Below are positions 10,095 through 20,759 of a stretch of DNA of 64,000 nucleotides, in pieces (position 1 is the stretch's first letter; each line of letters opens with the position of its first letter). The translations under genes and the position numbers were made by a program. The DNA lies in the NCBI GenBank assembly GCA_018136815.1, contig CM030932.1:1522793-1586792 (forward strand), read 5' to 3'. This DNA comes from Isochrysis galbana (Eukaryota; Haptophyta; Isochrysidales; Isochrysidaceae). The notes under the pieces were generated by a model. That model did not search any database and was not told the origin of the DNA. It saw only the letters and a list, made by a program, of their open reading frames with translations.

Positions 10095-12466
10095 TCAGCC
10101 ATACATGGCATCAATTACGCCTCTACCACTGAGGTCACCCAGCTGGACGTCCAGAACCCGCATTCGTTTCCCTTGCAACTCCGCCGCGGCAAGACTGAAA
10201 GAATGAACACCCGCAGTGCGCCAAGACATTGCAACCGCCTTGGCTTCTCGATTTCGCAGAAGAATGGCATCGTGCGGCCAGGTCAGGGGACCCGTTTCGA
10301 GCACCACACAACCTACGTGCAGGTAGGCAGCAAAGAGAATATTTGAGCGAGAGGCAAGGAGTTCGAGGGGCGTCCTCATACTATGTCAACCATCGATCCC
10401 ACAATCTCAACATCACAATCTCATTGATCCCACAATCACCGAAAGTGAAGGCTGCACCGGGTGAGCTTCACGGATTCTTGGCACCGGGCGTTTCCTCTTA
10501 CCAGTGCTCGAGCGAAGAACAAGTGAGCTACCCTCCGAGACAACAAACAAATCTAGTTCGGCGTCGTAATCGATGGAAGAGACGTGCGCACGCCATGGCT
10601 GGACTGATTGTACGTATTGACTTCGCTCAGCTCCGACGCGCGAAACCCACTCCGCACGCCATTCTCCCATGGTGGTGAAAACCTGGCAAGAGTGGGTTTA
10701 GGGTAGTTCCAACATGAGTTGCAAGACCAAGCAAAGTGCAACGCAATGCGAGCCTGCAGGACGGCGAGGTCGCAGTGCCGCTCCCGCAAACAGCTTGAGT
10801 GTTGGCAAAACTTCGCAAGACCACATAGGGAGCTACTGGCGGCGCGGGTATGGTTCAGGCAAGCCCCCTGCGACTGGCACCCGCTTGCCAGTTGTAGAGC
10901 ACACACCTGGACACGTGCATTCTCGCGATCTGCAACGTACACGAGTCCCCGAGAGTCAAGCGCAATGCCGTGAGGAACGTTGAATTGCGCCTCGCCGGCT
11001 CCCGGCCCCCCCCATTCTCTTAGGTAGCTGCCGGTGCGGCTGAACACAACCACCCGCGAGTTTCCGTATCCATCTGCAACATAGACGTCGCCGGACGACC
11101 CCTCGACTGCTACATCGGTCGGCTTGTTAAAGCTTGAACGGCCCGCGGCTGCTCGTCCGTCTCCAAGAACGAGAAGGAGGCTTCCATTAATAGGGTCGAA
11201 CTTGAAGACTTGGTGACTGCCCACATCGGTGGCCCAGATCATGCCGTCGCGGTCGACCGACAGTCCATGAGGCACCGTAAAGATGCCGCGACCGAATGCG
11301 CCAGCATACACTTGGCGGTATCGGTCATACCGCACAATTGGATCGAAGGCCAGGCGCTCCGTGTTGGTGAAGTCTGTAGGTCCACGATGCAAAAAGTAAA
11401 GGTATCGCTTATCCGAAGCAACAGCTGTAACTTGACCCAATGGAGTGCCCGATGGGGAGCGGCTGTAATGTTCCGCCGCAGCTGTGATGGCTGAGACGGC
11501 CGCGGCAGATTCAGTGGCACGCTCTGCATCGCACTCAAAGCGCATTCCCACAGTGGACACATAATACTGATTGCACATTTCATGAGTCCGTTCGTCCAGT
11601 CCCAAGAATGTCACCCGATTTGTCTGCCTAGCGTCGTATTGGCAGTGGAGCTCGACGACCTGACCCGCTGCAAGCGGCCGCGGTGAAGGAAGCAGGCGGA
11701 TGATCTGTGGTTCCTGTGCAGAAAGTTTGCCAATTGTGGCCTCCGGCACTCCGACCGTACTGAAAGGTTGGGTCCAAATATCTTGAGCAAGGCGATGCGC
11801 ATGGTTACGAAAGCCAATGACTGACCCTGCCCGAGTGATGCGGCAGGCCACGCATTCGTCTTGGAATACGCGAGGGGGGACTTTGACCTACGGTCAAGAA
11901 TAGGTTGACATGCAGTCTGATAAGGTCAAAAATGGGTTGGTGTGCAATCTGACTGCGCAAGCACAAGATGTAGACGGCAAAGCCAGGCAAGCATGCACCT
12001 TGGTGCTCATCATGACGTCCAATCGCAGTGGAATTTGAGGCTCTGAAGGGGTGAAGGTCAGCTCAACTCCCGAGCGATCGTGGATGTACTTGCTCCCCAT
12101 ATTCTGATAGTGAAGCTGGACTGCCAGCCACGATACCCTCGAGCCTGGCCCAACAGCATATCCAGCGCCTGGTGCTGGGCCTTCGCGCGAGTCGAGAGAG
12201 AGACCCTGCGCCATTGTCTGCCCGGTACGAGCCCATGCATACAAGATGTTGCCCATGTTACAAGCTGGCGAGTCAGTCACTGAGCTATGCCCGGCCAGCT
12301 TGGCGCTGCCGGCGAAGAGGATGAGGTGGTGGACAATCTCCATGTTGACGCTCGGCTGGAATCGCACAAGTGACCGCGCGGCCCCAGGCACGGCGAAAGG
12401 GCCGTAGCAGAGCAGGTGCACCCCCGGTGGCACAGCTGCTCCAGGGTTTGCGACAGTGAGATTCAT
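10095..12466 (-). CDS. PAM: Bifunctional peptidyl-glycine alpha-amidating monooxygenase (PHM + PAL)
   Basis: Minus-strand exons 12466-11999, 11887-10907, 10682-10502 and 10312-10095 join in frame to about 615 residues. The first part is the copper-dependent hydroxylating domain (PHM): VHHLILF near the CuA site, ILYAWAR, VQLHYQNMG, then RNHAHR and DERTHEMCN, matching the CuB His and Met ligands. The second part is the lyase (PAL), a beta-propeller of NHL-like blades (VPHGLSVDRDGMIWATDVGS, VYVADGYGNSRVVVFS, HGIALDSRGLVYVADRENAR, WPHDAILL). Together they convert C-terminal glycine of peptides to an amide in the secretory pathway, using copper and ascorbate. The visible start lacks a signal peptide, so a 5' exon may lie toward or in the assembly gap. 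No C-terminal membrane anchor is seen. All three introns are GT-AG. Confidence 0.9.
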
Positions 12467-13022
12467 CGCCAGAAGAGCCCCACGCCGCGAGCGGCGGGAA
12501 AGGGACGAAGGCTGAGAGGCAATCGGGCGCGGCGCGCCAGCGGCCGTCGAGAGCGCGATGGTGATGACCGGAGGGGTCTGTCAGTCGGCCGTATGACGTT
12601 ATTCACGTCTTTACTGCGGGTGAGAAACATTACAATAAAAAAGGTGCCTCACGTACCAGGGGCAGTGTTAGTGTCGCATCCAGAGTTCTACTCTAGAGGC
12701 TAGGGCTTCGCAGCCAACAGCGCTTCGCAGCCAGCACGCGCCGGCGCCGATGGCTCTGGCGGCCGCCAGGGTGCCTGTGGANNNNNNNNNNNNNNNNNNN
12801 NNNNNNNNNNNNNNNNNNNNNNNNNNNNNNNNNNNNNNNNNNNNNNNNNNNNNNNNNNNNNNNNNNNNNNNNNNNNNNNNNTGAAACAGTCTGGCATGCA
12901 ATGGACTCGGATAAGCACAGCATGCGCCAGCATGGCCAGTCCCATTTGAGTCTTTCTCCTCGCAACACAGGCGAAAAGTCTCACATTCAGCATGCACAAA
13001 CACACAGCGGGTGATATCTCGC
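12467..13022. other. Region around assembly gap 1 (N at 12782-12881)
   Basis: The 100-base N run is a scaffold gap of unknown real length. It separates the amidating-enzyme gene from the truncated kinase gene, both on the minus strand. The missing C-terminal ATPase half of the kinase and any 5' exon of the amidating enzyme could be in it. Just right of the gap (12979-12882, minus) the frame TFRLCCEEKDSNG resembles the next stretch of BCKDK-type kinases, but this exon is tentative. Confidence 0.5.
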
Positions 13023-13954
13023 CTGTTCAGCCAAGAAAGCTGGACTGGTCTCGCGGTTGATAAGCCCTACATAACCATCTGGCTGCTGCTCATTGTGAAG
13101 CTCGAGATACTGGCCGATCAAAATGCGTACCCCGATGCGAGACATATAAAAGGTGTCTAGGAACCTATTAATCAAAGGTTAGTACGTGCGTGTGAATGGC
13201 GCCAACTGTCTCGGAGGCACCCTCTCTACGTGTTTGCAGGTGGTCATCACCAAATATTTCCAGAGTGTGAGGCCGTCCTCGGTAAGTAACCCTGAGCGCA
13301 TATGCAGTGCTTGCGCCCAAAGAAAGCCTACAAGCCAGTGCAGCCTTCCTAGCATGCTTCCCGCAGTGAGCCGGATCACCCATGAATCTCGGCGGCATCT
13401 GAAAGGTCGTAGTCCGGCCCGCGCTCCGCCTTGAGGGTTTGCTTGAGCTCATGGACTCCACGAGCCATTGTAACGAGTGTTGGCGCGTGACGCTCATAGA
13501 TGCGGTGGAGCAGGTCGGCAAACTTGGCCTCCTCGGAGACGTTCGAAGGCGTTGGGAAGCTGCGGATTTCGACAAAGGATTGCTCGTACCACTCGCGCAC
13601 ACGATTGACTGAGGGCATCTGGTCAAGGCCTTCGGGCAGTGCCTTGAGCTCGACAACACGACGGGCGAGACGGACGGGAAGCTCTCGCTTGAGAAAGGTC
13701 GCAATCTGGAGAAGTGTTCTCTCACGCCGGGTCATTCCATTTGAGTTGTCTCCTTCCGGGAGAAGCAGGCCCAACCCGGTGTCCAGGGTTGCCTTGAGCG
13801 AGACGGAGGTTTGCGAGCGCTGGGCTACGCGCTCCAGCTCGTCCTCGAAGCTTTCGCGTTCGCGGCTCGAGTAGTCGGACGAAGAGAAGAGCCGGCTGAA
13901 CGGCGGCCGCATGGTAGCACTCCGCCGCAAGGCGCCGCGCAGAACTAGCCGCAT
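13023..13954 (-). CDS. Mitochondrial PDK/BCKDK-family protein kinase, 5' exons only
   Basis: Exon 13954-13380 starts with an Arg/Ser-rich mitochondrial leader (MRLVLRGALRRSATMRPPFS). It then encodes the four-helix regulatory domain: LPVRLARRVVELKALPEGL, QMPSVNRVREWYEQSF and FADLLHRIYERHAPTLVTMA. Exon 13164-13023 continues with FLDTFYMSRIGVRILIGQY and YVGLINRETSP, the hallmark of pyruvate and branched-chain 2-oxoacid dehydrogenase kinases. LELHNEQQ and a GLIN segment slightly favour the branched-chain kinase. The intron (13165-13379) has a textbook TACTAAC branch site before its AG. The following donor after 13023 would be GC. The GHKL ATPase half is not seen and probably lies in the gap, so activity cannot be judged. 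Confidence 0.85.
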
Positions 13955-14240
13955 CAGGAAAGAAAGGCTGGAGGGGAGGGGGGCTCAAACGCAGATGCGC
14001 TCGCCACGGTCCGCTTGTTCCCCAACTAGGAGGCCCGGGAGGAGTGGGGTAGGGTTAGATGCGTGCGGGGTTTGGGGTTGGAGTTGGGGTTGGGGTCGAG
14101 GGGAGGGAAAGCGCGGGGGGTGGACTGCGGCCCTCAGCGCTCGCTCGCGGCCGCGGCCTTTTTGACTAAACCCGCTCTCGTGCCATAGAGATAATAGTAG
14201 TATTTACATCCTCGGCTAGAGTAGTAGAGTACACGTCACA
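13955..14240. other. 5' flank of the kinase gene
   Basis: GC-rich DNA with a G-rich run (GGGGTTGGAGTTGGGGTTGGGG, about 14074-14096) and no gene. It should hold the minus-strand kinase promoter. No defined motif is supported. Confidence 0.35.
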
Positions 14241-14880
14241 CGTCAAGAGTTTTCTTGTTATGTACCGAAGCCCTTCGACGGCAACGGAGCGCCTATCCCG
14301 AGATGGGGGTATGCGCGGTTGGCGCACGGCTCGTCCGGTGTATGTGGCTGGGGATGCTAGCTATTGCTTACAAGATGTCCTACGACGCTAAAACTATTAC
14401 TATTACTATTATAAGTTCTGCTAGTTCTAACGTGATACGTGATACCCCCTACCTACCCCTACCCCTACCCGTAGCCTACCCATACCCCGCCGAGCGAGAG
14501 GTCATAGCCGCAATCTTCACGACACCAGCGCGCGCGTCGACGCTCAAGGGTGCAACACAACATCGAATGGACTGGACAAATTTGATAAAAACCCTAGCCA
14601 TGCGACGTTGTGGTTGTGGCTGCCAAGCGCGCCACACGCCACACGCTCCACAACGGGTGGGACCCGAGGACCTGGTGAATTTGGTCAGCAATACGGTCAA
14701 TCTACACACAAAAAACTTCCATAATGTTCTCAACGCGCACGCGACTCTGGACCCACTACTTTTACGCAAGCATTCTACACTCCAGCTCCCCTGGCCCTTT
14801 CCCCTGCGCCATCAGGCGACTCCCACCGTCCCACCGTGCACTACTACTACTACAAGGGGGGTAGCCAACCTATTTTTATA
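14240..14880. repeat. Repeat family X, copy 1
   Basis: The left part (GGCAACGGAGC, GCGCGGTTGGCGCA, GGCTCGTCCGGTGTATGTGGCT) recurs at 33720-33850 (+) and inverted at 39600-39720. Further right, the minus frame encodes FIKFVQSIRCCVAPLSVDAR. At 39470-39530 the plus frame reads FIEFVESIR, a stop, then CVAPLSVDAR. The shared peptide suggests a decayed multicopy coding element. I do not recognise the family. Confidence 0.5.
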
Positions 14881-15561
14881 CTTATACTAATAATAGATAG
14901 TGGTAATAGGATCTACGAATAAGAGTACGTCAGAAGGTGCAACTTTAAAAATCTGAAGTTTATTGAAGTTTGAAGTTTCTTTCTGGGCTAAACACCTACT
15001 ATAGGTCCGGTATCCGTTATTCGTTACCTCCCTAGCAACATCGCCCTAAAGTCCCTTCCCCTTCGCTTCGCTCCCTGCAGTCGCAAACAGTGGCGTTTAG
15101 ATCTACTTACTTACATGTGGGCGGGGCTGCATGTATTTATACTGTATTTTTTGACCGTTCTCCAAAGCCCAAGAACGAAGAAAAAAATCTGGAGGGCTCA
15201 CTTGCCACCACGAAAAATTGCCGAGGAAAATGGTGGTTTTGGTTTTGTCCCCCCCCCCCCCCCCTCCTTCCTCTGCCTCTGGGGGAAGGGAAAGAGAAAA
15301 AGGCGGCGGTGTGTGGTGTTACATTCCACAGTTTACCCCATAGTCCCACACACAGCAAGTTTCAGGTTTAAGTTTTTCTCGTGTATGCGCGCGGCTAGAA
15401 TAGTCATACTACTATAAGTTTTCTCAACCCAGACCTGCCCACTTTTGACGAAACATGAGCTAACTCACCCTACTGACCCAAAGATGGCATGTAGGAAGGA
15501 CCCATCCCAAGGTTGCACACCACACTGCAACCAACGCGCCCTATCCTTCTCGGGCACTCAT
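14881..15561. other. Unassigned AT-richer stretch
   Basis: Contains short runs such as a C-run near 15250 and dispersed repeats, but no gene that I can support. It includes the 3' flank of the minus-strand membrane-protein gene. Confidence 0.3.
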
Positions 15562-17437
15562 TCATTCATATCTCTGGAATTGAGCTGAATGCACCTTGTT
15601 GTCGCCATAGAGCGATCTCGTCGAGTACAGGCCTAATGCTCCTATCAGAATGAGACCCGACTTGACCACTAGACATCCTATCGACGGCAAGTTCGTCTCT
15701 GAGCAAACATCAAAGATGGATGGGATGATCCAATAGTCCAGGAGATCCCACAGGCCCACCTGCGGAGCATTTGGTTGGGGTTTAAACGATGTCAAAGAGG
15801 TCTTGCATTGTGCGTCTACATTGCGCTCAATAGAATGCTTCAAGCGGAGAGGACGCACCCACACGGCGAGTCCAGAGACAATGGCCATCGTGCTACGGCA
15901 AAACTTGGAGAGCACAAACTTTGGAGGGTTGAAGTAGCGCCGCGTCTCCAACTGCTCCCTATGGGCTCGATTTTGCGCAGCCAATCCGTGGAGCGCAGGC
16001 GCGTGGGGTGCCTGATGCTGCGGTGGAGCCGTCTCATCTGCAACACACATTGATGGTCTTCCAGTAGGTGGGGATGGGGGAGGAGATGCTCGCAGCTCTC
16101 CAGCTATACGTAGACGTGTTCCCGTGGAGAACGGTGGATCCGACTCAGGGAGCAACTCCTTTCTAACAAATCTGCTATGTTGTAATCCGGGACGCAAAGT
16201 CGGCCCGGGCGCAACACTATGATGCTCAGAAATTGCACTCTTGGGCGCATCAAAAGCCGGCAGGTTTGGGCCCTCTTGAAGCACACCGAACGTCTGGTTA
16301 TCCTGACGCTGTGGTACGATGGCGTTGGAGGTATTGCAGGTTTTTCCTGCAGTATCCGAGAGACGTTGTCTGCCTGTCTCCCCTAGCCTTCTCATAGCGC
16401 AATCAACTGGACGTAGAGCACCAGCTACACTGACACTTCGAGGAGAAAGCGTGGCGACATCAGTAGGGTTTTGTGTGCTCGCCATCCCCAACTTTCTCGT
16501 GCCGCCATCAACTGGACGTAGCGCACCAGCTGCACTGACATTTCGAGGGGAAACCATGGCGGCATCTACAGGGCTACGTCTACTCGACGTTCCCGGCCTT
16601 CTCGTGCCGCCATCGACTGGACTGGGAGCACCAGCGGCACTGGGGCTTTGAGGAGGAAGAGTGGCGGCATCTACGGGGCTTTGCCTGCTCGCCGTTTCTG
16701 GCCTTCTCGTGCCCCCATCGACTGGGCTGGGTGCACGGGTGGCACTAGGGCTCTGAGGAGGAAGAGTGGCGGCCTCTGCGTGGCTTCGCCTGCTCGCCAT
16801 TCCTGGCCTTCTCATGCTGCCATCAACTGGACTGGGCGGACGATTTGCACTAACCCTTGGAGGAGGAAGAGTGGATACACTTGTGGTTGCAATGGATTGC
16901 AAGCACGGTCTCATAGAGCAGTCGCCAAAAGTGTTGCATCTGTCATGAATTCCAGGTCGCGAGGCCCGCACAGCTTTTAGCATCTCCTTATCATAGAGTG
17001 TGCGAGAACAGAATAGACCTGTTAGCCCAACGATGACCAGCACCACGCGTGTCATCCAATGGTCCACATCCAAGAGCTGGATGGCGATTCTGCACAGGTG
17101 GTGGGATGGCGCGGGGAAGACACTGAGAAGGTGGGTAAGAAGGGATACGAATCCGAGCCTGCCATGCACGCGAGGAGGGAGCAGCACACGTCAGGGTGTC
17201 CCAGAAGCCGAGCCAGATCACGACGCCAGCCACGATTGCGACAGATGCCTCCACCACAGCCATGGGCTCGAAGTAGGCGTTGTGCCGGCGGAATATTTGA
17301 AACGCCCGCCAGGACCAGTATTGCCTGTGCATGGCTCTCGCGCTGGAGGAGGCGCGCGGCGTGTGCTCGGCGTCACGGCCGGCGAGCCGCGCTGGCCGGC
17401 CGAGTTGGCGCGCCCAGAAGCGAGCGAGCAGGTACAA
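15562..17437 (-). CDS. Unrecognised membrane protein with duplicated ends and ~34-residue tandem repeats
   Basis: Minus exons 17437-17190 and 17089-15562 (GT-AG intron with CTGTGCAG acceptor) join in frame to about 591 residues. The N terminus is Arg-rich and transit-like. A membrane segment (VAIVAGVVIWLGFWDTL) is followed by a second (RVVLVIVGLTGLF) ending CSRTLYDKE. The middle has five to six imperfect repeats of about 34 residues built on PSPVDGGTRRP and LPPQSPSA. The C-terminal part repeats the N-terminal plan: MAIVSGLAVWV, a linker, LLDYWIIPSIFD, and GLILIGALGLYSTRSLYGDN. The two ends therefore look like a duplicated two-helix unit flanking a disordered repeat linker. I do not recognise a family. 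The start at 17437 is the first ATG; 17332 is an alternative. Confidence 0.7.
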
Positions 17438-17860
17438 TCAATCTCAACAATCCCTCGACTCCCACTCGCGGCTTCTGGATTCTGTGCCTGTTTAGTGTTC
17501 AGTGTTTAACCGCAGTTGTTTTGTAGGATGGAGTCTTCTTGTAGTCCGAGGGGTGACGTCATCGGTAGCGGACCTACGTCATTGGCTTGTCGCGCGAGCT
17601 AGCCCTCAATGGTAACTCTGATCTATGTTGCTCTTCTCACAGTCACTGGGCCCCATATAGGTTGGGCCAAACAGTGCCTATCGTCGCGTCGCTCTAAAAG
17701 TACTCCACTCCCCTCCCTTGTCTCTTGTCTTGGGCTCGCCCGTCCCGTCCCCCCCTCCCTCAACACTCGTCACAAAAATTCAATGAACACAAAAACAAAT
17801 AAGTACCAGTAGTAGCAACACGTGAAAATTAGTACCGGTATGCTGCCACTACAAAAAAAC
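17438..17860. other. Intergenic; contains a segment shared with 32075-32160
   Basis: About 17610-17690 (GTAACTCTGATCTATGTTGC, TCACTGGGCCCCATATAGG) is repeated in inverted orientation at 32075-32160. No protein is seen. Confidence 0.4.
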
Positions 17861-18464
17861 CTTTTAATATTCTTGCCGCACTCGCGGCGAATGGAACCAC
17901 TACCCACTACAAGTAGCACGTAGCATACTCTCTACACCCCCATTCCCCGGCCCTTCTCCCCCCGCCATCAGGCGGCTCCCCCCGTACACTACTAGGGGGA
18001 TTGGGGTGGAGGGCTTAGATATGGTCCGGTGGCCCGCGCCACCCCCCGGTGATCTTTCCCCCCCTTCCTCCTTCCTCCTGTGTCTCCGAGTGGGCGGCCC
18101 ACTCTGTCTCGTCTTATCCTGTAAACAGGCGCGAGACTTACCGATTTTCCGGTGGGCGGAGCTCTCGCTCGCGCCCACCCCCTTTTCCGCGCTCTCTCTC
18201 CCCTCTCCTGCGGCACGCGCGATGGCGCGCCTGCGGCAGGCCTCCAGCTGCCCTCTGGCGGCCCCTGGAGGCTCCTGGAGGCCAGCTCAGTCAGGGGGCA
18301 GAGGAGGCTGGGGCTGGGCCCTGGCCTCCCCTGCCTCTCCCTCGCTGGCGCTCCCGAGCCTCTGGGGCCCCCAGTCTGCACCTGTCTGCCTGTCGACCAG
18401 GGGGGGAGGGGGGGTTGGAGCAATGGGCTGGTCACGAGGGGCCAGGATGGGCGAATGGGGCGAG
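17860..18464 (-). repeat. LINE 3'-end module and element-N piece, left part (interrupted by the solo LTR)
   Basis: At 17860-17990 the minus strand carries the AAGAATATTAAAAGG-T-run 3' end also found at 6140, 30770 and 44670. From about 18000 to 18464 the sequence is the GC-rich proline-coding module that also lies behind the element-N hairpin elsewhere. The solo LTR at 18465 splits this module; its other half resumes at 19839 and ends at the hairpin 19980-20001. Confidence 0.6.
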
Positions 18465-19838
18465 TGTCGCATTCATCCTAGATGATGCGATTTCCAGGCT
18501 CTAGTCTTCAGGTCCTTCGCCGTGCGGCCACACGGTGAAGCTCAGATACTTCTAGGTTGGTAGGGTTCGTCCCTAGCGATCTAGAATTCGAGTTCTCGTT
18601 TCGTTCCTTCTAGCCTGTCTGTCAGGTCTAGATTCCAGGTTTCCTCCTTTCGGGTAATCTTGACTCAAAGGAGCCAGGTCGCCTGTCGCTCGCTGCGCGC
18701 TTGTCTCAGGCTCTCGGGGCGCCTTCAGGGTGCTTATTTAGCTTCTTGCAAGGCTTGTCGTTTCTTGTTGGGTTCCGGTTCTTTCTTGGGACTTGCTGTC
18801 TTTCGTTGTCGTCCAGGCCTGTTCTTCGTAGGTTCTGCTTGGCCTGGTTAGGGTTTCGTTGAATCCCCGCGTTTGGCGTTTGGCGTTGGCGTTCGGAAAT
18901 TTCCTCTCACATTCCCTAGGTCCGCTACCCTTGGCTTGTAGGTCCTTGCTTCTTTCTTCTCGGTCAAGGTTTTGGCGAGCGAGTCGGTTGCTCTAGCCGC
19001 TCGAGATTTGAGGTTTAATTTGCCATCTCCCCTCGGAGATCGGTGTAGGTTCGCTTCCTAGGTGAGGGAATCTTTCCCCTTGATGCAAGCTACATGCAAG
19101 CCCTTGGCCCCTTTTGGTGTTTCTTCCCTTTGGTTGCTAATCAGGGTCGTTCGTTAGAAGCGTCTAGAAGGTTCATGCTCAACGGCAAGATTTCCTCTGT
19201 CGTGAAGATATCTCGTCGCGATCTGTATCCAAAGTGATCGCCGTGGTCGCGCGACATGACGCTCCCCTTCGGACTCTCCGCTACGTGGGAAGTTACAACG
19301 GAGACACGCTCCGGCCGTCGCTGCGGAGTCTCTCTCTCTCTCGCTCTCTCTCTCCGTCTCTCGCGACGTGTTTGAGTTATTGGTGATTTGGGGTCGCGGT
19401 TGCTTGATAATTTGCTTGGTTTGGGTGAATGATTCCGGTGTGTTCGTGAGTCGGTGTAACCTGTTGTTCTCAGCTTCGTTGTCCGTCGTTGTTCGCTGCG
19501 TCGCTGCACTCAAGCAGCCTAGGCTCCCTCCCTGAGGGAAGAGTTCTTTGTAGGTCTAACAATCTCTTAAAACCCAACACACTAGGGCCGCTAGGAGCGC
19601 CTCGCCGCCCCACAGCCCTTCGTTCGCCGTTCGTTCCCCGTCCAGACACCCAAATGGGGTTGCCCGACCCAGTCCAGAATTTCATTCACCCCCAGACACC
19701 CAAATGGGGTTGCCCGACCCAGTCCAGAATTTCATTCACCCGACTCCCGGTGGGGAGGAGGGCCAAAGCGCCGCGCTAGCCGCCGGTGCTGCTCGCGACG
19801 GAGTGGCTCAGAGCCCTCCGGCTCCGCTCGACTCGACA
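18465..19838 (+). mobile_element. Solo LTR of the chromovirus with 5-bp target duplication
   Basis: The 1374-bp unit begins TGTCGCATTC and ends CGACTCGACA, the TG...CA ends expected of an LTR. It is flanked on both sides by GCGAG (18460-18464 and 19839-19843), a 5-bp target duplication. It is the same sequence as the 3' LTR at 20760-22081 read on the other strand. An extra ~50-bp tandem copy near 19640-19740 accounts for the length difference. No internal region is attached, so it arose by LTR-LTR recombination. It sits inside an older element-N copy. Confidence 0.92.
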
Positions 19839-20216
19839 GCGAGCCTGTGGGGAAGGGAGTGGATCAGTAGGGCAGTGGCCTCCTGGCAAGCCATCAGGCA
19901 TGCCAGGAGGATGGGTGGTTCCTCCCCCATGGCAGGGGAGGAGTGGAGAGAGGGGGGGGGCTCGTGCCCCCCCATGGGTCAACCAAGTATAAACTTAGTT
20001 GTGGTATGCTGCCACTACAATAGCCTGGTTCAAACCACCCCGAAAACTCTGAAGATTCAAGCTACTACCGCTAGCTATAAGCTATAAAGGACCACGCACT
20101 CACGGTACTGACTCACGCCATCGCCTATACCCCAGTATACTCACTCCCTTAACACTACCCCGTCTTTGGTATCGGGGGGGGGGGGGGCGTGCACTACGTC
20201 GGGCCAAGTGTCAGGG
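19839..20216 (-). repeat. Right part of the split element-N copy plus flank
   Basis: Continues the module interrupted by the solo LTR: CTCCTGGCAAGCCATCAGGC, then GCAGGGGAGGAGTGGAGAG and the start hairpin at 19980-20001 (minus sense CAACTAAGTTTATACTTGGT). One stem A-U pair is a G-U wobble here. The flank to 20216 holds no gene. Confidence 0.6.
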
Positions 20217-20617
20217 TGTCGCATTCATCCTAGATGATGCGATTTCCAGGCTCTTATTTCCAGGTCCTTCGCCGTGCGGCCACATGGTGAAGCTCAGGCA
20301 CATCTAGGTTGGTAGGGTTCGTCCCTAGCGACTTAGAATTCGGGTTCTCGTTTCGTTCCTTCTAGCCTGGTTGTCAGGTCTAGATTCTAGATTCCAGGTT
20401 TTCTCCTTTCGGGTAATCTTGACCCAACAAAGGACAAAGGAGCCAGGTCGCCTGTCGCTCGCTACGCGCTTGTCTCAGGCTCTCGGGGTGCCGTCAGGAG
20501 GCTTGTTTAGCTTCTTGCAAGGCTTGTCGTTTCTCGTTGGGTTCCGGTTCTCTCTTGGGGACCTGCTAACGTTCGTCGTCGTCCAGGCCTGTTCTTCGTA
20601 GGTTCTGTTTGGCCTGG
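20217..20617 (+). mobile_element. Truncated LTR fragment, same family
   Basis: Begins with the LTR start TGTCGCATTCATCC and follows the solo LTR closely to GGCCTGG at 20617. There it breaks off into module R. It lacks the last ~950 bp of the LTR and shows no target duplication. Confidence 0.8.
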
Positions 20618-20759
20618 CTCCGAACTAGGCCCTTGGTAGTGAACCAGGGCCGGACGGACCCCGGAAACCGAAGAAAAGGGAATGAAGGGGGGCAGGGGAG
20701 GAGGTGGAGGGAGGGAAGATAAGGGCGATGTCAGGGAAACCTTTACCTAGTAGGTGTAG
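20618..20759 (-). repeat. Module R copy 3, cut by the chromovirus insertion
   Basis: On the minus strand this reads CTACACCTACTA next to the LTR, then ACATCGCCCTTATC, a pyrimidine-rich tract and TTTCCGGGGTCCG, as in the copies at 6878 and 60128. The LTR end at 20760 lies where the intact copies read CAGGG|CTACA. The five bases CTACA therefore represent one side of the expected target duplication. Confidence 0.6.

Noticed and set aside
10070..10145. tRNA-like A box (TCAGTGGTAGAGG) and B box (GTTCGATCC) on the minus strand
   Set aside because: The acceptor and T stems do not pair, and most of the stretch is the last coding exon of the PAM gene (VLDVQLGDLSGRGVIDAMYG then stop). The boxes are chance or only decorative.
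13990..14100. GGGTTGGGGTTGGGG-like run as an interstitial telomere
   Set aside because: Units are irregular and few, with mixed TTGGAG/TTGGGG words. No regular telomeric repeat is present. The CCCTACC run near 14450 is equally irregular.
19140..19513. Arg/Ser/Thr-rich frames inside the LTRs (also at 21035-21394) as an LTR-encoded protein
   Set aside because: They lie wholly within the LTR, are low-complexity and run over a (GA)n-like tract. The two LTR copies differ without protein-level conservation. They are better seen as LTR regulatory or R-U5 sequence.
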